Program-made: the position numbers and the translations under genes
Shown here: one piece after another, positions 39,886 to 53,063 of the stretch
How the letters are laid out: the number at the start of each line of letters is the position of its first letter
Numbering within the stretch: position 1 is the first letter of the stretch
The notes under the pieces: generated by a model
The model's database searches: none
Told to the model about the DNA's origin: nothing
Seen by the model: only the letters and a program-made list of their open reading frames with translations
Origin: Ottelia alismoides
Taxonomy: Eukaryota > Streptophyta > Magnoliopsida > Alismatales > Hydrocharitaceae
Length of the DNA stretch: 64,000 bases
NCBI GenBank assembly: GCA_037367405.1
Contig: JAZKJV010009784.1
Location: forward strand, 868,001-932,000
Reading direction: 5' to 3'

Positions 39886-42800
39886 TGATGAATACACATT
39901 TCATCATCTTTATTCTATCATTTTGGCCTCAAAAACTCTGGCAAATGCGTGTAAATACCATTAATTCCAGCATCTTAGCATTCATGCATGTGCATGTAAA
40001 TAGTGTACAAAATACTATTTTTAAAAGCCAAAATTATAGAATAAATAAAAGAAAAGAAAAATAATAAAATATTGTAAATATTTTATGACCCGAAACCCCG
40101 AGACCTAGGCATCTCCATGACTAGGTCGACAAGAAATAAAGTAGGGGGAGATAAGGGTCAGATACCTTTGATTTTTATTTCATTCTTTATACTTTTTAGG
40201 ACTTATTTTTGGTTCCATTTTTTATACCTCAAATAAAGAAACTTTGTACATGAAAGTTTTAAATAATTAAATAAATAAAAATACAAAATTGATTTCACTC
40301 AAAAATAATGTACAGATAAAAAGTTGTGATATGAATAAAATTCCAGAATCCAAACTTCCCAGACCTGTATCTCGCAAATAAAACTCCAAATGCATCAAAC
40401 TCACCTTTAATTGTATATAGTTTAAAATAAGCTATTTAATAGCGTTGGTTTCGCATTTGGCGGAGCTACGGTTTGAAAGTTGAGTTTTGGGCCCCTATTG
40501 TATACTTGTATAGATTAAAATATTCATTTTATTATTTATTCATTATTTTCACCATTTTATATTTTTATAATTTTGTAAATATTACTTATAATATATTTGC
40601 ACATTAAAATCGGAATAGAAGTCTCAAGGAAATACAAAATAAAATACTTGTATATAATATACATAGGTATAATACCAGTGTACATACCTATATAATTCAT
40701 CCTTCTATTTTATTAAGTGTACAAAATACGTCAGAAAAATAAAATAAAAATATATTTAAGTGTATAAAAATTTTGTATAAATTTATAAAATAATAACATT
40801 AAATTTACAAAATAAAAACAAACATTAATATATATATATATACCTATATAAGCCTAAAATGGTAACTTTTATTTGTACACCTCATAAAAATAATTAAAAA
40901 TCATAATAAAATACTTCATAAAATAATAAACATTTTTTATTTATTAATAAAAACTAATTAATTCATTTTCTCTTTTTTATTGAATTTACAAATAATGTAT
41001 CAGGGATTTTTCCTGATTGGTTCACGTAGCGCCAACCCTCGTTGACCAGCTGATCAACTGGTCATCCTTCCCCCTGCCATGCGTCAGACCTAGTTTTTTG
41101 TCCGATTTGGCAGATTTTTCTAGGTCAAATCTTGCATCCATTCTCGTAGTGACCTGAAGCACTTTTGCTCCTCGATCCTTGCTCTTTCACACCCTAAGCT
41201 TTCTTAGGGTCGAGAGCGGCGATTCGAGCCATCTTCCTCGACCTTTGGAGCATCAGAGCTGTAGAGTCAAACCCCATATAGTGCACCCCTGACTTTCGAG
41301 CCTGGTCTGAACCCCTCTTCCATAGGTTTAGCTCCCCCCTTTGTGCCCGCGAGCTCGAGGAAGGTGACATCTTCCTCTCTTCAGCTTTAGGTAGGTCGAG
41401 CGATGCCCGAGGCGGCTCCACCACCTCCGCCTTTCGCCGGCGTCGAGGTACATCTCCCTCTGGTTTTAACTATCGAGGCAGCCACTCTCTCCCCTTTATT
41501 TTCTTGGCATTTCGTTCACCTTAGCATTAGGATCGTTTCCCCCCAATAAATCTCACGTTTCATCCACCAACCCACACAATCGATCACTTCGCCGAAGTGC
41601 TCCTCCGGCCACCCACCGAGCGCCATCGCCCCTCTCCTCGTTTCTACCTCCGTGGGGTCCAGGCACTTTGCCCTGGACCCTCTCACCCCTTTCTGCATAT
41701 CAAAGCACGTTGACTCGAGCCTGGGGCTCATTTTGAAGATCGTCGGAGCACCCGCGAAGCCCTCCAGCTCCGCCACCTTCTCCAGCGACCTCCGGCCATC
41801 CCCGGAGACTTTTGGTGCCCCACAAGAGCTATAGCTGACCTCCAGGAGCCTCCAGGCCTTTTTTGAAGCCCAAGAGATCACCGGAGAATGGAGCTAGAGC
41901 TCAGGGAAGGTCGCCTCATCGGCGCTCCTCCCCTGTTCTTGCTCCGACCCTCTACGCCGTCGGATCGAGGCCCGAGCTCCAGATCTTCCATGACCGTTGG
42001 ATCCTCCCACACCTCCACCACTAGATAAAGCCAAGGGATCTAGTCGTAACTGTTCATCCACGAAACATCATCGGCCGTTCAGATTACGCCACTTGTCAAG
42101 TGGCCTCTTCATCGTCGTTGGATCGCCACTCTTTGGGTATTTTGCATCTTTCGCCCGGAGAGTTTTTGTATTTATTTTTAGTCCATAAACTTTCATGTGT
42201 AGTTTAAATACTTTGTAATATTTGCATGTAAGTCCCTGCACTTTCCTTATTTGCTGTTAAGTCCTATCCACATCACCTCACGTGTCTGTGCACGTGAGGG
42301 GACTGGGTATTTTGCAAGGATCCCCTTGCGGGTTTGGTTATTTCGTTTTAGTCCAGGATTTGTTCTGTAACGTGTAATATTTTTGGGTTATTTGCATGTA
42401 AGCCCTTCGGTGTTTTTGATATTGTGTTTAGGTCCTTCCCAGAAGCGTGCCAACCACCTGCAGGGGTGGGGATTTTGCAGGCGTGCCCTAGCGGCTTTTG
42501 TTATTTAGATTTGGTCCTGGAAATGGATTTATTAGTTATAAAATTTTGTGAAGAATTGCACTGTGGCCCTTGGATGTTTACTTATTTACATATCTGCCCT
42601 TGCTAGTTGTGTAGTATCTTGTTGTTGTCTCTATTTATTCCATGCATATATAAATTGCCAACAAAATCTACAAAAATTATCTTAGGCTCCTGTTGCATTG
42701 TAGTTTCACGCTATAATTTTATTTTGCATATTTATTGCATTTTCATATTTATAAAAATTCAAAAACATGTATTTTTAGTACTGTTTACATTAGAAAATCC

Positions 42801-43598
42801 ATAAAAATTAGTAAAAGTTTTTGAAAAATTCCAAAAAATTATATTTTGTGTGTCTTATCATATTTTAGTGTCAGTCCAAAAATCACTAAAAAATTAAAAG
42901 TAAAACTCCTAAAAATTAGAAAACCCCTAAAAAACTTCCTAAAAAAATAAAAAATTCAAGAAAAATCTTAAAAATACAATTTCACTTTTTATATTTTCCC
43001 TATTTTATTGCCTTTATTTTAAAATTAATTTGACAGCAACTTTATTCACTGTTTACTAGTGTTTTCACCTTTAAAAATAATAAAAAATTAGGAAAAATAT
43101 AGAAAAATCACAAAAACATTAGAAAATTACAAAAAGACCAAAAACATTTTATTTCCCGATTGTTTAGTACTTTTACTTATTTGTATAAGTACTTCATCCC
43201 TCTCTTTCTTACTTTATCTATATAGTCTATTTGAATAAAAAGAATATATAAAAAAATATAAAATATAAAAAGAAAATACAAAATCAAAAATAAAAAAATA
43301 TATAATTTAAAACCCGCAAAAATTTGCATACTTGTAGACACTTAATCACACATCACATTTTGCACATTTTTGTCTGATCTATCTTGCTTGCTCCTAGTGT
43401 TCGACCTCTACACACTTGCACACTATACACATTTTTTTAGAGTTATAATAAATTTTGACTCCACATTGCTTCTCATTGTTTGATATTACATTGTGGGTTG
43501 ATTGTTGACTAACCCGGGTTTCATGAGCGGTCGCCACAGCAACTTTGTCTCCGCCTTGTGTGAGATATATTTAGACCCTCGCAAGATCCATGTTATCA
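39886..43598 (+). mobile_element. Athila-type 5' LTR of element X (LTR D)
   Basis: TGATGAATACACATTTC ... TTATCA, 3713 bp, followed by AA and a primer site. Close in sequence to the solo LTR at 44951 (for example CCCCGAGACCTAGGCATCT and AGTAGGGGGAGATAAGGGTC in both). CCCAT just before it is the expected target duplication; its partner lies outside the window. Confidence 0.9.
40845..40852 (+). promoter_or_regulatory. Putative TATA box of LTR D
   Basis: CC-TATATAAG-CC, 959 bases into the LTR and matched at 974 in the solo LTR. If used, about 2.7 kb of LTR lies downstream of the start site. Confidence 0.45.
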
Positions 43599-43600
43599 AA

Positions 43601-43620
43601 TGGCACCGTTGCTAGGGAGC
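43601..43620 (+). other. Primer-binding site of element X (tRNA-Asp type)
   Basis: TGGCACCGTTGCTAGGGAGC, two changes from the TGGCGCCGTTGCCGGGGAGC of element F. Confidence 0.85.
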
Positions 43621-44950
43621 AACAACGTCTAGATCATATTTTCGAGAGATTGTGTTTGATTATCTATAATATTGCTTTACTTGATCTCTCCATTTTTGAT
43701 ATACATTGTTGAGCTACTGACCACTTTCTTTCTTGTTTTCTTGTGAGGGACCATTGATCGATCGCCTAGGAGATCCTGAGCAGCCTTGGGAGGCGGAGCC
43801 GACTATTCTATCCTAGCCAGCAGGAGAGAGCAAGAAGATTTGAGAGAGAGAGAGGATAGTTAGTGGTTTATTATTTTTGTGAGAGAGAGACATTTAATTA
43901 ATTTGTAATAATACATGTACATTTGGACTTGGACACTCGAGCCTAATTTCCAAGTGTTTGTACACTTGGGGGCTCACCGCAGTTTTCATCGGCTTTTTCA
44001 CCGCTTGTCATTTTCCGGATTTTTTTTCCTGTCGTTAAATTTTGTGGAATGATCCCTTAGTTTTTAGGATTGCTTGATCGTGTAGTCTAAGGCCAAACAC
44101 CTAACAACCTTTGCATGCACCTATAGATTTATTGTTTGGACTTAGATCTAATAAATTGTTAAACATATAACTCGAAACCACCGTGCTGCTATAGTCTCCG
44201 TACAACGCTGGCAGGACCCATTGTGGTGGGCACCGAGGAGATTCCAAAACAAAACAACTAGGTTTCGCTTTGTGTGTTTAGCATTTGGTTCTTCACGCTA
44301 GCAATTGCCTGCTTAGGACGATTTCCGTGTGCATATTGACATATAGCATAGGTTTACAAATTCCTATTTTGCATCCCGCATGGAGAGACCTGGGAAGCAC
44401 TGTAAGTCCTCTAACTGAGCATTCATCATTTAGGCACTAAGGCGAGATTTCCATCTTAGTGCCACTTGCATTGCTTTTCCGACTATTTCCCTCTGTTTTT
44501 GGATCAAATAGGAACCAAGGAAAAATACAAAAATGTTAGGGACTTGTATTGAATCAACTCAAAATAAAGTGATAACACCGAAAAAAATTTAAAAAGGGTC
44601 TACTAAAGAAAACTTGACCTAAATAAAATTGGCTAATTAGACTCATTGCTTGTGTTGAGCAAAGCCCTCATTTGTATTCAGGTTGCATGGGAAGGTCTCG
44701 TTCCAAGTGAGAGAGCGGCTTCGTAAGGATTAGAGCCCAAAACCCAGTCTGTGGCTGCCTTGTGTATCTCCTGGATTTCTAAAGTATTGGCGCTCCTATC
44801 TTATGTAGACGAGTAGGGCTTGGTCACCATTGATGACTCTCTATTGTGTAGAGCATCGACCTTGTCCAAAGTATCGAGCATAGGCCACGCCTTCTCGGGG
44901 GGGGGGGGGTCTATCTCATCGTCTTGCGTCTGACTAGGTTCTTGCACACT
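43621..44950 (+). mobile_element. Leader of element X, first part
   Basis: Parallel to the leader of C (GGACCCATTGTGGTGGGCAC, GACCTAAATAAAATTGGC, a G run at 44899-44908). It breaks at 44950 at the solo LTR and continues at 48788. Confidence 0.8.
44946..44950 (+). repeat. Target-site duplication, left copy
   Basis: ACACT directly before the solo LTR; identical to 48788-48792. Confidence 0.9.
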
Positions 44951-45924
44951 TGATGAATCCACATTTCATCATCTTTATTCTATCATTTCGGCATCAAAGA
45001 CCCTAGCAAATGCGTGTAAATACCCTTAATTCATGCATCTTAGCATCCATGCATGTGCATCTAAATAGTGTATAAAACACTGTAATTAAAGCCACAATTA
45101 TAGAATAAATAAAAGAAAAAGAAAAAGAATAAAATATTATTAATATTTTATGACCCAAAACCCCGAGACCTAGGCATCTAGATGAATAGGTCGACAAGGA
45201 ATAAAGTAGGGGGAGATAAGGGTCAAAATACAATAAAAATACCTTTTATTCAATTCATTCTTTATTCATTTTGAGACCTATTTTTGGTTACACTTTTTAT
45301 GCAGCAAAAAAAACTTTGAACATGAAAGTTGTAGATAATTAAATAAAGAAAAATACAAAATTGATTTCATACAAAAATAATGTACAGACAAAAAGATATG
45401 ATCTGAATAAGATTCCACAACTCCAACTTCCCAGACCCGTATCTTGCAAATAAAAACTCGAAATGTGCCAAATTTACCTTAATTGTATATAACATAAAAT
45501 AATCTATTTAATGGAGGTGGTTTCGTATTTTTCGGAGTTACGGTTTGAAAGTTGAGTTTTTGACCCCTATTGTATACTTGTACAGATTAAAATATTCAAT
45601 TTATTTAATATTCATTATTTTTATAATCTTATATTTTTATAATTATGTAAATATTACTTATAATAAATATGTATATTGAAATCAGAATAAAAACACAAAA
45701 GAAATACAAAATAAAAATACTTGTATATTATACATAAGTAAAATACCTATATACATACCTATATATTTTATACTTATTTTTTTATTAAGAGTACAAAATA
45801 CTACATAAAAATAAAATAAAAATATATTCAATTATATAAAAATATTTTATAAATTCAGAAAATAATAAACAAAAATAAATAAATTAAATACGCAAAAAAA
45901 TAAAAATATTAAAATACATATACC

Positions 45925-45932
45925 TATATAAG
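45925..45932 (+). promoter_or_regulatory. Putative TATA box of solo LTR E
   Basis: CC-TATATAAG-GC, conserved with LTR D. Confidence 0.45.
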
Positions 45933-46092
45933 GCATAAAAGGTAACTTGTAATTATATACCTCATAAAAATAAATAAAAATCACTAAAAAAATCTTTAGA
46001 AAAAAAGAAATATTTTTTATTTTATATACTAAAATTAATAAATTCATTTACTATTTTATTTTGAATTTACAAATAATTTCGGCCCTGAATTT

Positions 46093-46120
46093 CCTGGTTG
46101 GTCCACGTGGACCAACCAGG
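46093..46120 (+). promoter_or_regulatory. 28-bp perfect palindrome centred on a G-box
   Basis: The half site CCTGGTTGGTCCAC is followed by its exact complement, joined at CACGTG. It lies about 165 bases after the TATA-like motif. The other LTRs keep only one imperfect half (CCTGATTGGTTCACG in D, CCTGATTGGTCCACG in F). Confidence 0.7.
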
Positions 46121-48787
46121 CGCGGTCGCTTGTTGACCTCGGTCGACTCCCTGACCGAGGTCTGTCACCGTCTGACAGCTCGATTCGAGCCCGATTTCGC
46201 CCAATTTCCGAGCCTGATTCTTGCGTCTTCTTCCCTCGACTCCTTCTTGGGAATTCTTCCCTGATCATCACTCTCCCAGGTCGTGCCTTCAGATCACGCA
46301 AAACCCTCATGATGCGCGCATGGCCCTCGCTTGAAGAAGACGCCATCACCTTCTACTTAATGGACCCGCCACCTTCAAGCTCAATTTTGAACCCCTTTAG
46401 CACCCGCTTCGCTCCCATTTTCGTACCCTTGAGTGAGGGGAAGGTGACAGCTTCCATCTCCGCCCTTCAGATTGGTCGAGCAAGCGTCAAGGCGGTCTCC
46501 ACCACCTCTGCCATCTCCGTCGTCGAAGTTCTCCACCTCTAGTCCCTGCCATCGAGGTATACCCCTCTCCTCTCCCCTTTTCGCTTCTCTTTATTCCCGT
46601 AGTCCTAGGAGTAGTTTAGCACCCTTAAATCCCTTCGCCTATCACTATCTCGACCAATCGCTCTCCATCGCCGACGCGCACCGCCGGCCGAAGATCCTCC
46701 TCCTTCCATAGCCCATCTCCGCCGTTCATACCACCTCTGCGGGATCTAGGCAGTTTTCCCTGGACCCTCTCACTCGCTTTTGCAGGTCCAAGAGTAGTCA
46801 AGAGAGCCTGGGGCTCATTTTGGAGCATCATCAGAGATTCCTGGAGCTCGAAGCTCCGCCACCATCGCGCCAACGCCACAGTACTTTTCCGAAGAAGCCG
46901 AGTACCCCAGCATGTAGAGGGACCTCCCAGAAGCGCACAACTAAATTTTGGAAGCCATCCACCGCCGGAGACCCGAGATCGAGCTCGGGGAAATTCACCT
47001 CGCCGGCATTATTCCTTGTTCCTCCACCTCACTCCTCCACCGTTCGATCGAGCAGCCACCCCAGTTTTGATCACAGCCGTTGGATCGCGTCGCATCACCA
47101 CCGTCGGATCTTCGACCGAAGATCTAATCTCGCCCGTCCAGCTACGAACCGTCACCGCGCGTTGTGCGCGCGCCACATGGATTAGTGAGCGGATCTCCAC
47201 CGTTCGATCACGCACGAGGATATTAGGCGTGGGTATTTTGCACCTACACCCTTGCCATTTTCGTATTTTCATTTCAGTCCATAAACTTGTAGTTGTAGTT
47301 TAAATATTTCTGTAATATTTGAAATTAGACCCCCGTAGTTTCCATATTTGCACTTAGGTCCTATCCACGTCACCTCACGTGCCTGTGCGCGTGAGGGGGC
47401 TGGGTATTTTGCACAGGACCCCCTAGGGGTTTGTTTATTTCGTTTCAGTCCTTGAACTTTTTAATCAAGTTGTAATGTTTTGGAACAATTGCATCTGAGC
47501 CCCTGGAACTTTGTAAAATTTCAAAAATACCCTTGCTAGGTAACGTGCCCAGCGCGCATGAGTTGGACATTTTGCAACGAAACCCCTCTGGGTTTGGGTA
47601 TTTCATTTTAATCCAGAAAATTGTATATAACGTTTTATAACTTTGGAAGAATTGCAAGTAGGCCCTTGAACTTCTGTGTATTTGTACTTATGCCCTAGCC
47701 AATATTGTATTTTTGCTTGGATGTTTGCATTTATTTCATGCATCACTTTAACTCGAAAAATTACCAAAAAAATACCATAGGCTCATATTTGCATCATATT
47801 TTCATTCCATATTTTTGCATTGCATTTTTATTGCATTTTAATATTTATTAAAAATCAAAAACATGCATTTATGCTATTGTATGCATCAGAAATCTATAAA
47901 AAATTATAGAAACGTTTTGAAAAATTCCAAAAAAATATATTTTGCTTGTCTTGTCATATTTTAGTGTCAGTCCAAAAATCATCAAAAATTTCAAAACAAA
48001 AACCTTAAAAATTAGAAAACTCTTAAAAGCTTCATAAAAATCTATAAAATCATGGAAAAATCCTAAAAATATAAACTCAGTTTTTGTAATTTCTCTATTT
48101 TATTGTCTTTATTTTAAAATTAATTTGGAAAAATTTTGTTATTGTTTGCTATTTTTCATTCCCATTTTAAATTCGGCCAGTAGTGTATTTCACTGTTTTC
48201 TGGTATTTACACTTTTGAAAATACCAAAAACATTCTGAAAAATTCCCAAAAATCACAAAAAACAGTAGAAGAATATAAAAAGACCAAAAATATTTTATTA
48301 TCTGATTTTTGAACATTTTTCCTCATTTTTATAAAACTCCATTCCTCTCTTTCTTATATTGTATATATACTTTATTATTGAAAAAGTAAATACAAAAATA
48401 TAAAATACAAAAAGAAATATAAAATTAGAAAATAAAAAACCAAAATACAAAAATAAAAATTAAAAATAAAAATAAATAAAAATTTAAAAAATTAAAAACC
48501 ACAAAAACATTGCATCTTTGTAGACATTTATTCACATTCACATTTTGTGCATCATTGCCTTGTTCTATCTTGCTTGCTCCCTGTGTTCGACCTCTACACA
48601 CTTGCACACTATACACATTTTTGCAGAGTTAAAAATAAATTTGACTCCACATTTATTCTTCATTGCTTGACTTATATCTTGTGGGTTCATTGTTGATTAA
48701 TACGGGGTTTTGTGAGCGGTCGCCGCAGCGACATTGTGGTCCCGCCTTGTGTGGACTATTTAGACCCTTGCAAAAACTACGTTATCA

Positions 48788-48792
48788 ACACT
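48788..48792 (+). repeat. Target-site duplication, right copy
   Basis: ACACT directly after the solo LTR; identical to 44946-44950. Confidence 0.9.
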
Positions 48793-49207
48793 CACAGGTG
48801 ATTCCGTTGCGAGCGAGATCCGAAGTATCGGTTTCGCCTATCAAATTCCTCCCTCTATTTCTTTGGCTGAGGAGGGATCCAGGAAGGGTTACAAGGACCT
48901 CAAAAAGTGCAGACTACAGGTTACACAGGAGAAGGACAAGTACGGTATTCTTTTCTGACAGTATCTCTCTCTTATAGGCGTAGTGCTCTAAGGACTCGTT
49001 TAAAGATTAATTGCCTGAATTCAATCTAAAAACTACAAAGATAATAGCTGATCCTTCACGGATTCACGCGTTGAGTTGGTGAACGCCTTGTATTGTGTTT
49101 GATTGACTAGTTGAATTTAGGTCAAGATCAAAAACACTGCACCATTGTGGACAATTTCGCCCCCCCCCCCTTTTCATTTCTCAATCTCGCTCTTCTCAAT
49201 AATCACG
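48793..49207 (+). mobile_element. Leader of element X, second part
   Basis: Continues the leader up to the gag start: TTTCTTTGGCTGAGGAGG, ACAAGGACCTCAAAAAGTGC, GATCCTTCACGGATTC, matching blocks in C. Confidence 0.8.
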
Positions 49208-52080
49208 ATGATGGGAAGGATATCTCTTAGGTCGTCTCTGAAGGCACCGCTATCCAACACTCCTCCCTATTCATCTAGGATGGCTTCGGGAAGTCTAGAC
49301 CCACTCTCCGAACCTGAGTTCACTTCCACCCTGTTCCCCCTCGACCATCCTTCTTCCTCCATCAGTCCAGTAGTTTCAGAATTTAGTGCAACACAGAGCT
49401 CGGAGCATTTGATGGCACCTGAGATGGGTTCTTTTGCCTTTTCAGAGAACCCAAAATGGCATACAGAGGAGAACACCCAGATGAGCAGGAGCACCCTCCA
49501 TTCTTATATGACCAAGCTGCCATCAACAATTCATTATTAGCGTCCCTGAAGACCATGCAGAGACAAATCAGAGAACAAGGAGTATTCATGGGTGATATCA
49601 TGAGAGAGCTGGCGCATATGCGAGAGGGCAGAGATGACAGACATGAGGGCGGTGGTGGAGATATACCAGAAGCCGCAGGCGGAGGAGGAGACTCCAACCA
49701 GGATAGGCCACCACAGATGACAATGAGGCAATTGCACAACCCAGCCGCGACCCTTACTCACCGATGGAGCCAACTTCCTCCCATAGTCAGGAATTTCGAG
49801 CTTTGCCCGCAGACCATTCAATTATTGCCCAAGTTTCATGGGCTAGCCACCGAGGAACCTCATCTCCATCTGCAGGAGTTTGAGATGATTTGTAGCATTG
49901 TCCATGACAGATTCGTGGACGAGGACACAATCAAGATGATCGCCTTCCCATTCTCCTTAGCTGACAGAGCAACCTACTGGCTGAAACACCTTGGGAGGTA
50001 CGTCACATCTTGGACACAACTCCAGACCGCATACTTGAATAAGTATTATCCTCTCGACCAAACGAACGTAGCACGAGCTATGATAAGTAATTTCACAATG
50101 ATCCTGAATGAACAATTCCATGAGGCTTGGGATCGCTTCAGAGAGCTCATTGACTGATGTCCACATCATGAGATATCAAAGCCCAACTTGGTTCAGACTT
50201 TCTCCTGTGGGCTGACACCAGAGCTGCAGGGGCTTGTAAATGCCTCTTGTGGTGGGTCCTATTTCTCCAAGGGTGAAGATGCTGTTTGGGCCATCTATGA
50301 AGGGACAGCAGAAAACTCGACAGTCATGGCACAAGCCCGAGTCTACACACAGCAGAAGCCCCCTCAAGGAGCAGGATCATTTCAGAGGATCGCCCACATT
50401 GATGCCAGTCCCCCAATCCATCAGCAGCCACAGCCCAAGCCAAACCACATCAGCTGACATGGGGATCATTAGTGAGAAGTTGGACCGCATCGAGATCCTC
50501 GAGAAGAAGCAGAGTCAAGGTCTTTACCCAGATGGACCTTATTATGAAGACAATGAGTGACCTGAAGACCCAGATTCTTTGCATCCAGGAGGCACAAATG
50601 TCCACTCAACGGCCTCCCAGGTCACAGGCTGATCCCAGCAGCAGCTCCACCCAGCCCTCTACCATGCACCGCGAGGTCCATCACATCCAAGCAGAGCCGG
50701 TCCTGCAGCTACAACACTACTCACTGCCACCACCATCTCAGGATATGCAGATGGTGGTCTATCAGCCGGATCAGCCACTGGCAGTTCTTCCGCCCCCCAT
50801 TGAGCAGGAACCATTGATGGAAGTCAATGGGATTTGGTACGACCGGTAGCCACAATAGCCCGGGATCCGTCATGATCACCCGGGATTCCGTTGGACCACT
50901 AGTGGCACCTCATCTCAGCAGCTGTCTCCAGCTCAGGGCCATTAGAACAACCAGTAGCAACACCAACCCCTGTATGCCCACCAGTAGTATCAGCAGGGTC
51001 CTCACCCGTCTATCAGGGACAACAGTGGAGGCAGCGTCAACAGCCTCACCAGATATACTCCCAGACTCCCCAGTACCAGCAGCAGCCTCATTTCCAACAG
51101 AGAAACACTTTCAGTTCTCAGGCACCTGCCTTTGAGAACCAGCACTCGATGACCTCGCCCGCTTGCTCTCTGAACAGAAAGCATCCTTCCGGTGGGAAAT
51201 GGACGAGTTCCAATAGGAGATGAGGGATATCATCAAGGGTAAGGCCGCCATACCTGCACAAATCGAGCCTAACCCGAACAATCTAAAAAGGAAGTCTGAG
51301 CAGGTACAGTTTACAGAGGATACCTCTCCTAGTGATTATTTGAGTGACATGTCTTCTTTGTATGATGCTGATTTCGTGACTATTAGGAGCGGTAGGATGC
51401 CAGCCGGCGGCGCCTTATCTGTGCGACAGCAACACGATGAATCAGGAGCGCCAGATGAGGAGAGTAGCGGTGCTGATGCCGCTAAAGATGATGCTGATGA
51501 CAGTGGTGCTGATGCCACCAAAGATGGAGATCAAGATGACGGTACTGAGTCCGTCATGATGCCATATGCAGACGATGGTGCTGAGACTACCATTTTTGAT
51601 GCAGAGCTAGAGCGCGGTGCTGATGCCGTGAAGTCAGATGCCGTTGGTGGTACTTAAGCCACCACTTCCACTTCTGTTGAGCTCCCATATGTAGTGTTGA
51701 CACCTTTTGTATCTCAGGACTGTGGTAACAAAAAGAACAAAAAAATGAATAAAGGAAAGGTTTCCATATCCACCTCGAGTCCATATGTGTTGCATGACGA
51801 TCATTGTATGGATTCCATTCCTGCACATGCACAGGAATCTATTCCTAGCCCTCCATCTGAGGAGGCCCCTTCCATCCCCTTCCCTGAAGCACTCTGCATG
51901 GTGAAGGGGAGTAAAAGAGAAAATCCAAAAAAAAATCAACAGGTAGAGTTCAGCAATCAGATGATCGATAGATTCCAGATCTAGCTGACTCTACTGGAGG
52001 CAATTGAGCACGTCCCCCTCGTCCAAAAGAATTTGAGAGAGAAGACTACAGTCAGCAGGAAGAGGAGGAACCACATAGAT
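49208..52080 (+). pseudogene. Gag and gag-protease linker of element X, broken
   Basis: Starts ATGATGGGAAGGATATCTC, as F starts ATGATGAGTAGACG. The capsid core is clear at 49456-50157: LPKFHGLATEEPHLHLQEF, AFPFSLADRATYWLKHLGRY and FHEAWDRFRELID. There a TGA replaces the arginine codon of DRCPHH. 50188 on gives VQTFSCGLTPELQGLVNASC, then frameshifts near 50455, 50830 and 51130. Further on come IPAQIEPNPNNLKRKSEQVQ and an Asp/Ala-rich linker with GADAAKDD repeats to a TAA at 51655. No CCHC zinc knuckle is seen. At least eight stops or shifts; not functional. Confidence 0.9.
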
Positions 52081-52725
52081 TAGATCCATGTGCTCACCCA
52101 TTTTACTTGTTGCACCATTCAGAACCGATTGCCAGCCAAGAGACCTGATGTAGGAGCTCCCTATGTCAGATGCGAGATTCAGGAGCAGCGGTTCGATCGT
52201 ACACTATTAGATAGAGGATCTTCGATCAACCTCCTTCCGGCAGCCTTACTCGACCGATTCGAGTTTGGGACGATCCTTCAGTTTGCTGATAGGTCGACTA
52301 AGAGGTCGAAGAGGTTGTTGAGAGACGTGGTCGTTTCCATTCAGGGACTGAAATTCCCCGTGGACTTTGTTGTATTGGACATGGAGATTCCTGAGTGGGT
52401 GGCCGATGCCCCCATCATACTTGGATGCCCATTCTTGGCTACTGCCAAGGCGGTGACCGATCATGATAGTGGGAAGGTGTGCTTTTGCATAGAGGGTGAA
52501 AGCATACAAATAGAGATGATCGAAGAGACCAGAGCGAGAGAATCGGCATGCTCAGAACAGTCTAGTGATACCGAGCAGATGATAGAGGCTGAGCGAGACA
52601 TCCACCAGGAGTGTGATTTTGTGATGACAGACGATGAATCCATTTGGACAGATCCAGTAGCACAGACCCTTGCCTTGCCAGAAGATTCACTCTATTTACA
52701 GTTGATGGTAGTTGAGAGCTTGTAG
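52081..52725 (+). pseudogene. Protease of element X, active site altered
   Basis: RPDVGAPYVRCEIQEQRFDR leads to the active-site loop LLDRGSSINLLP, where retroviral-type proteases need D-S/T-G. The AGA codon at 52213 gives DRG, against DSG in element F. The flap side reads APIILGCPFLATAKAVT (ILGRPFLAT in F). An acidic Ser/Glu-rich extension follows up to the TAG at 52723. The serine-to-arginine change is likely to abolish activity. Confidence 0.85.
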
Positions 52726-53063
52726 AGCACACCCTTGGACGAAGATACCATCGAGGCTGACAGTTCGGTGATGAGTGGTGATGTAGAATTTCATTCTTGC
52801 TCTTCTAGTTCAGATCCCTCAGATTCATACATCGATTGGGATGATTTTGATGACTATTTGCCTTGTCTGATTCCTTGTGAGCCGACAACTAGGACAGATG
52901 CGAGCCAGTATAGTTCATAGATAATTCAGCAGGGTTCCCTTCATCAGATTCTCATGCTCAGCGAGAGTTCTCACATGCAGACCTGGTAGCCTTCACCCAG
53001 ACATATCAGAAGCCAGATCTGCCACCTCCCAGTTGTCCAGAATTGAAACCCTTGCCATAGTCG

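Larger units (their letters stand above)
44951..48787 (+). mobile_element. Solo Athila-type LTR (E) in the leader of element X
   Basis: TGATGAATCCACATTTC ... GTTATCA, 3837 bp, flanked by the perfect 5-bp repeat ACACT. No primer site follows it. Instead the host leader goes on: with the LTR and one ACACT removed, TTCTTGCACACTCACAGGTG aligns with the uninterrupted leader of element C at 37970. It is therefore a solo LTR left by recombination between the two LTRs of an inserted element. Confidence 0.92.

Noticed and set aside
44951..48787. LTR E as the 5' LTR of the gag-pol at 49208
   Set aside because: No primer site follows it, and the perfect ACACT duplication plus leader continuity show a solo LTR inside the leader.
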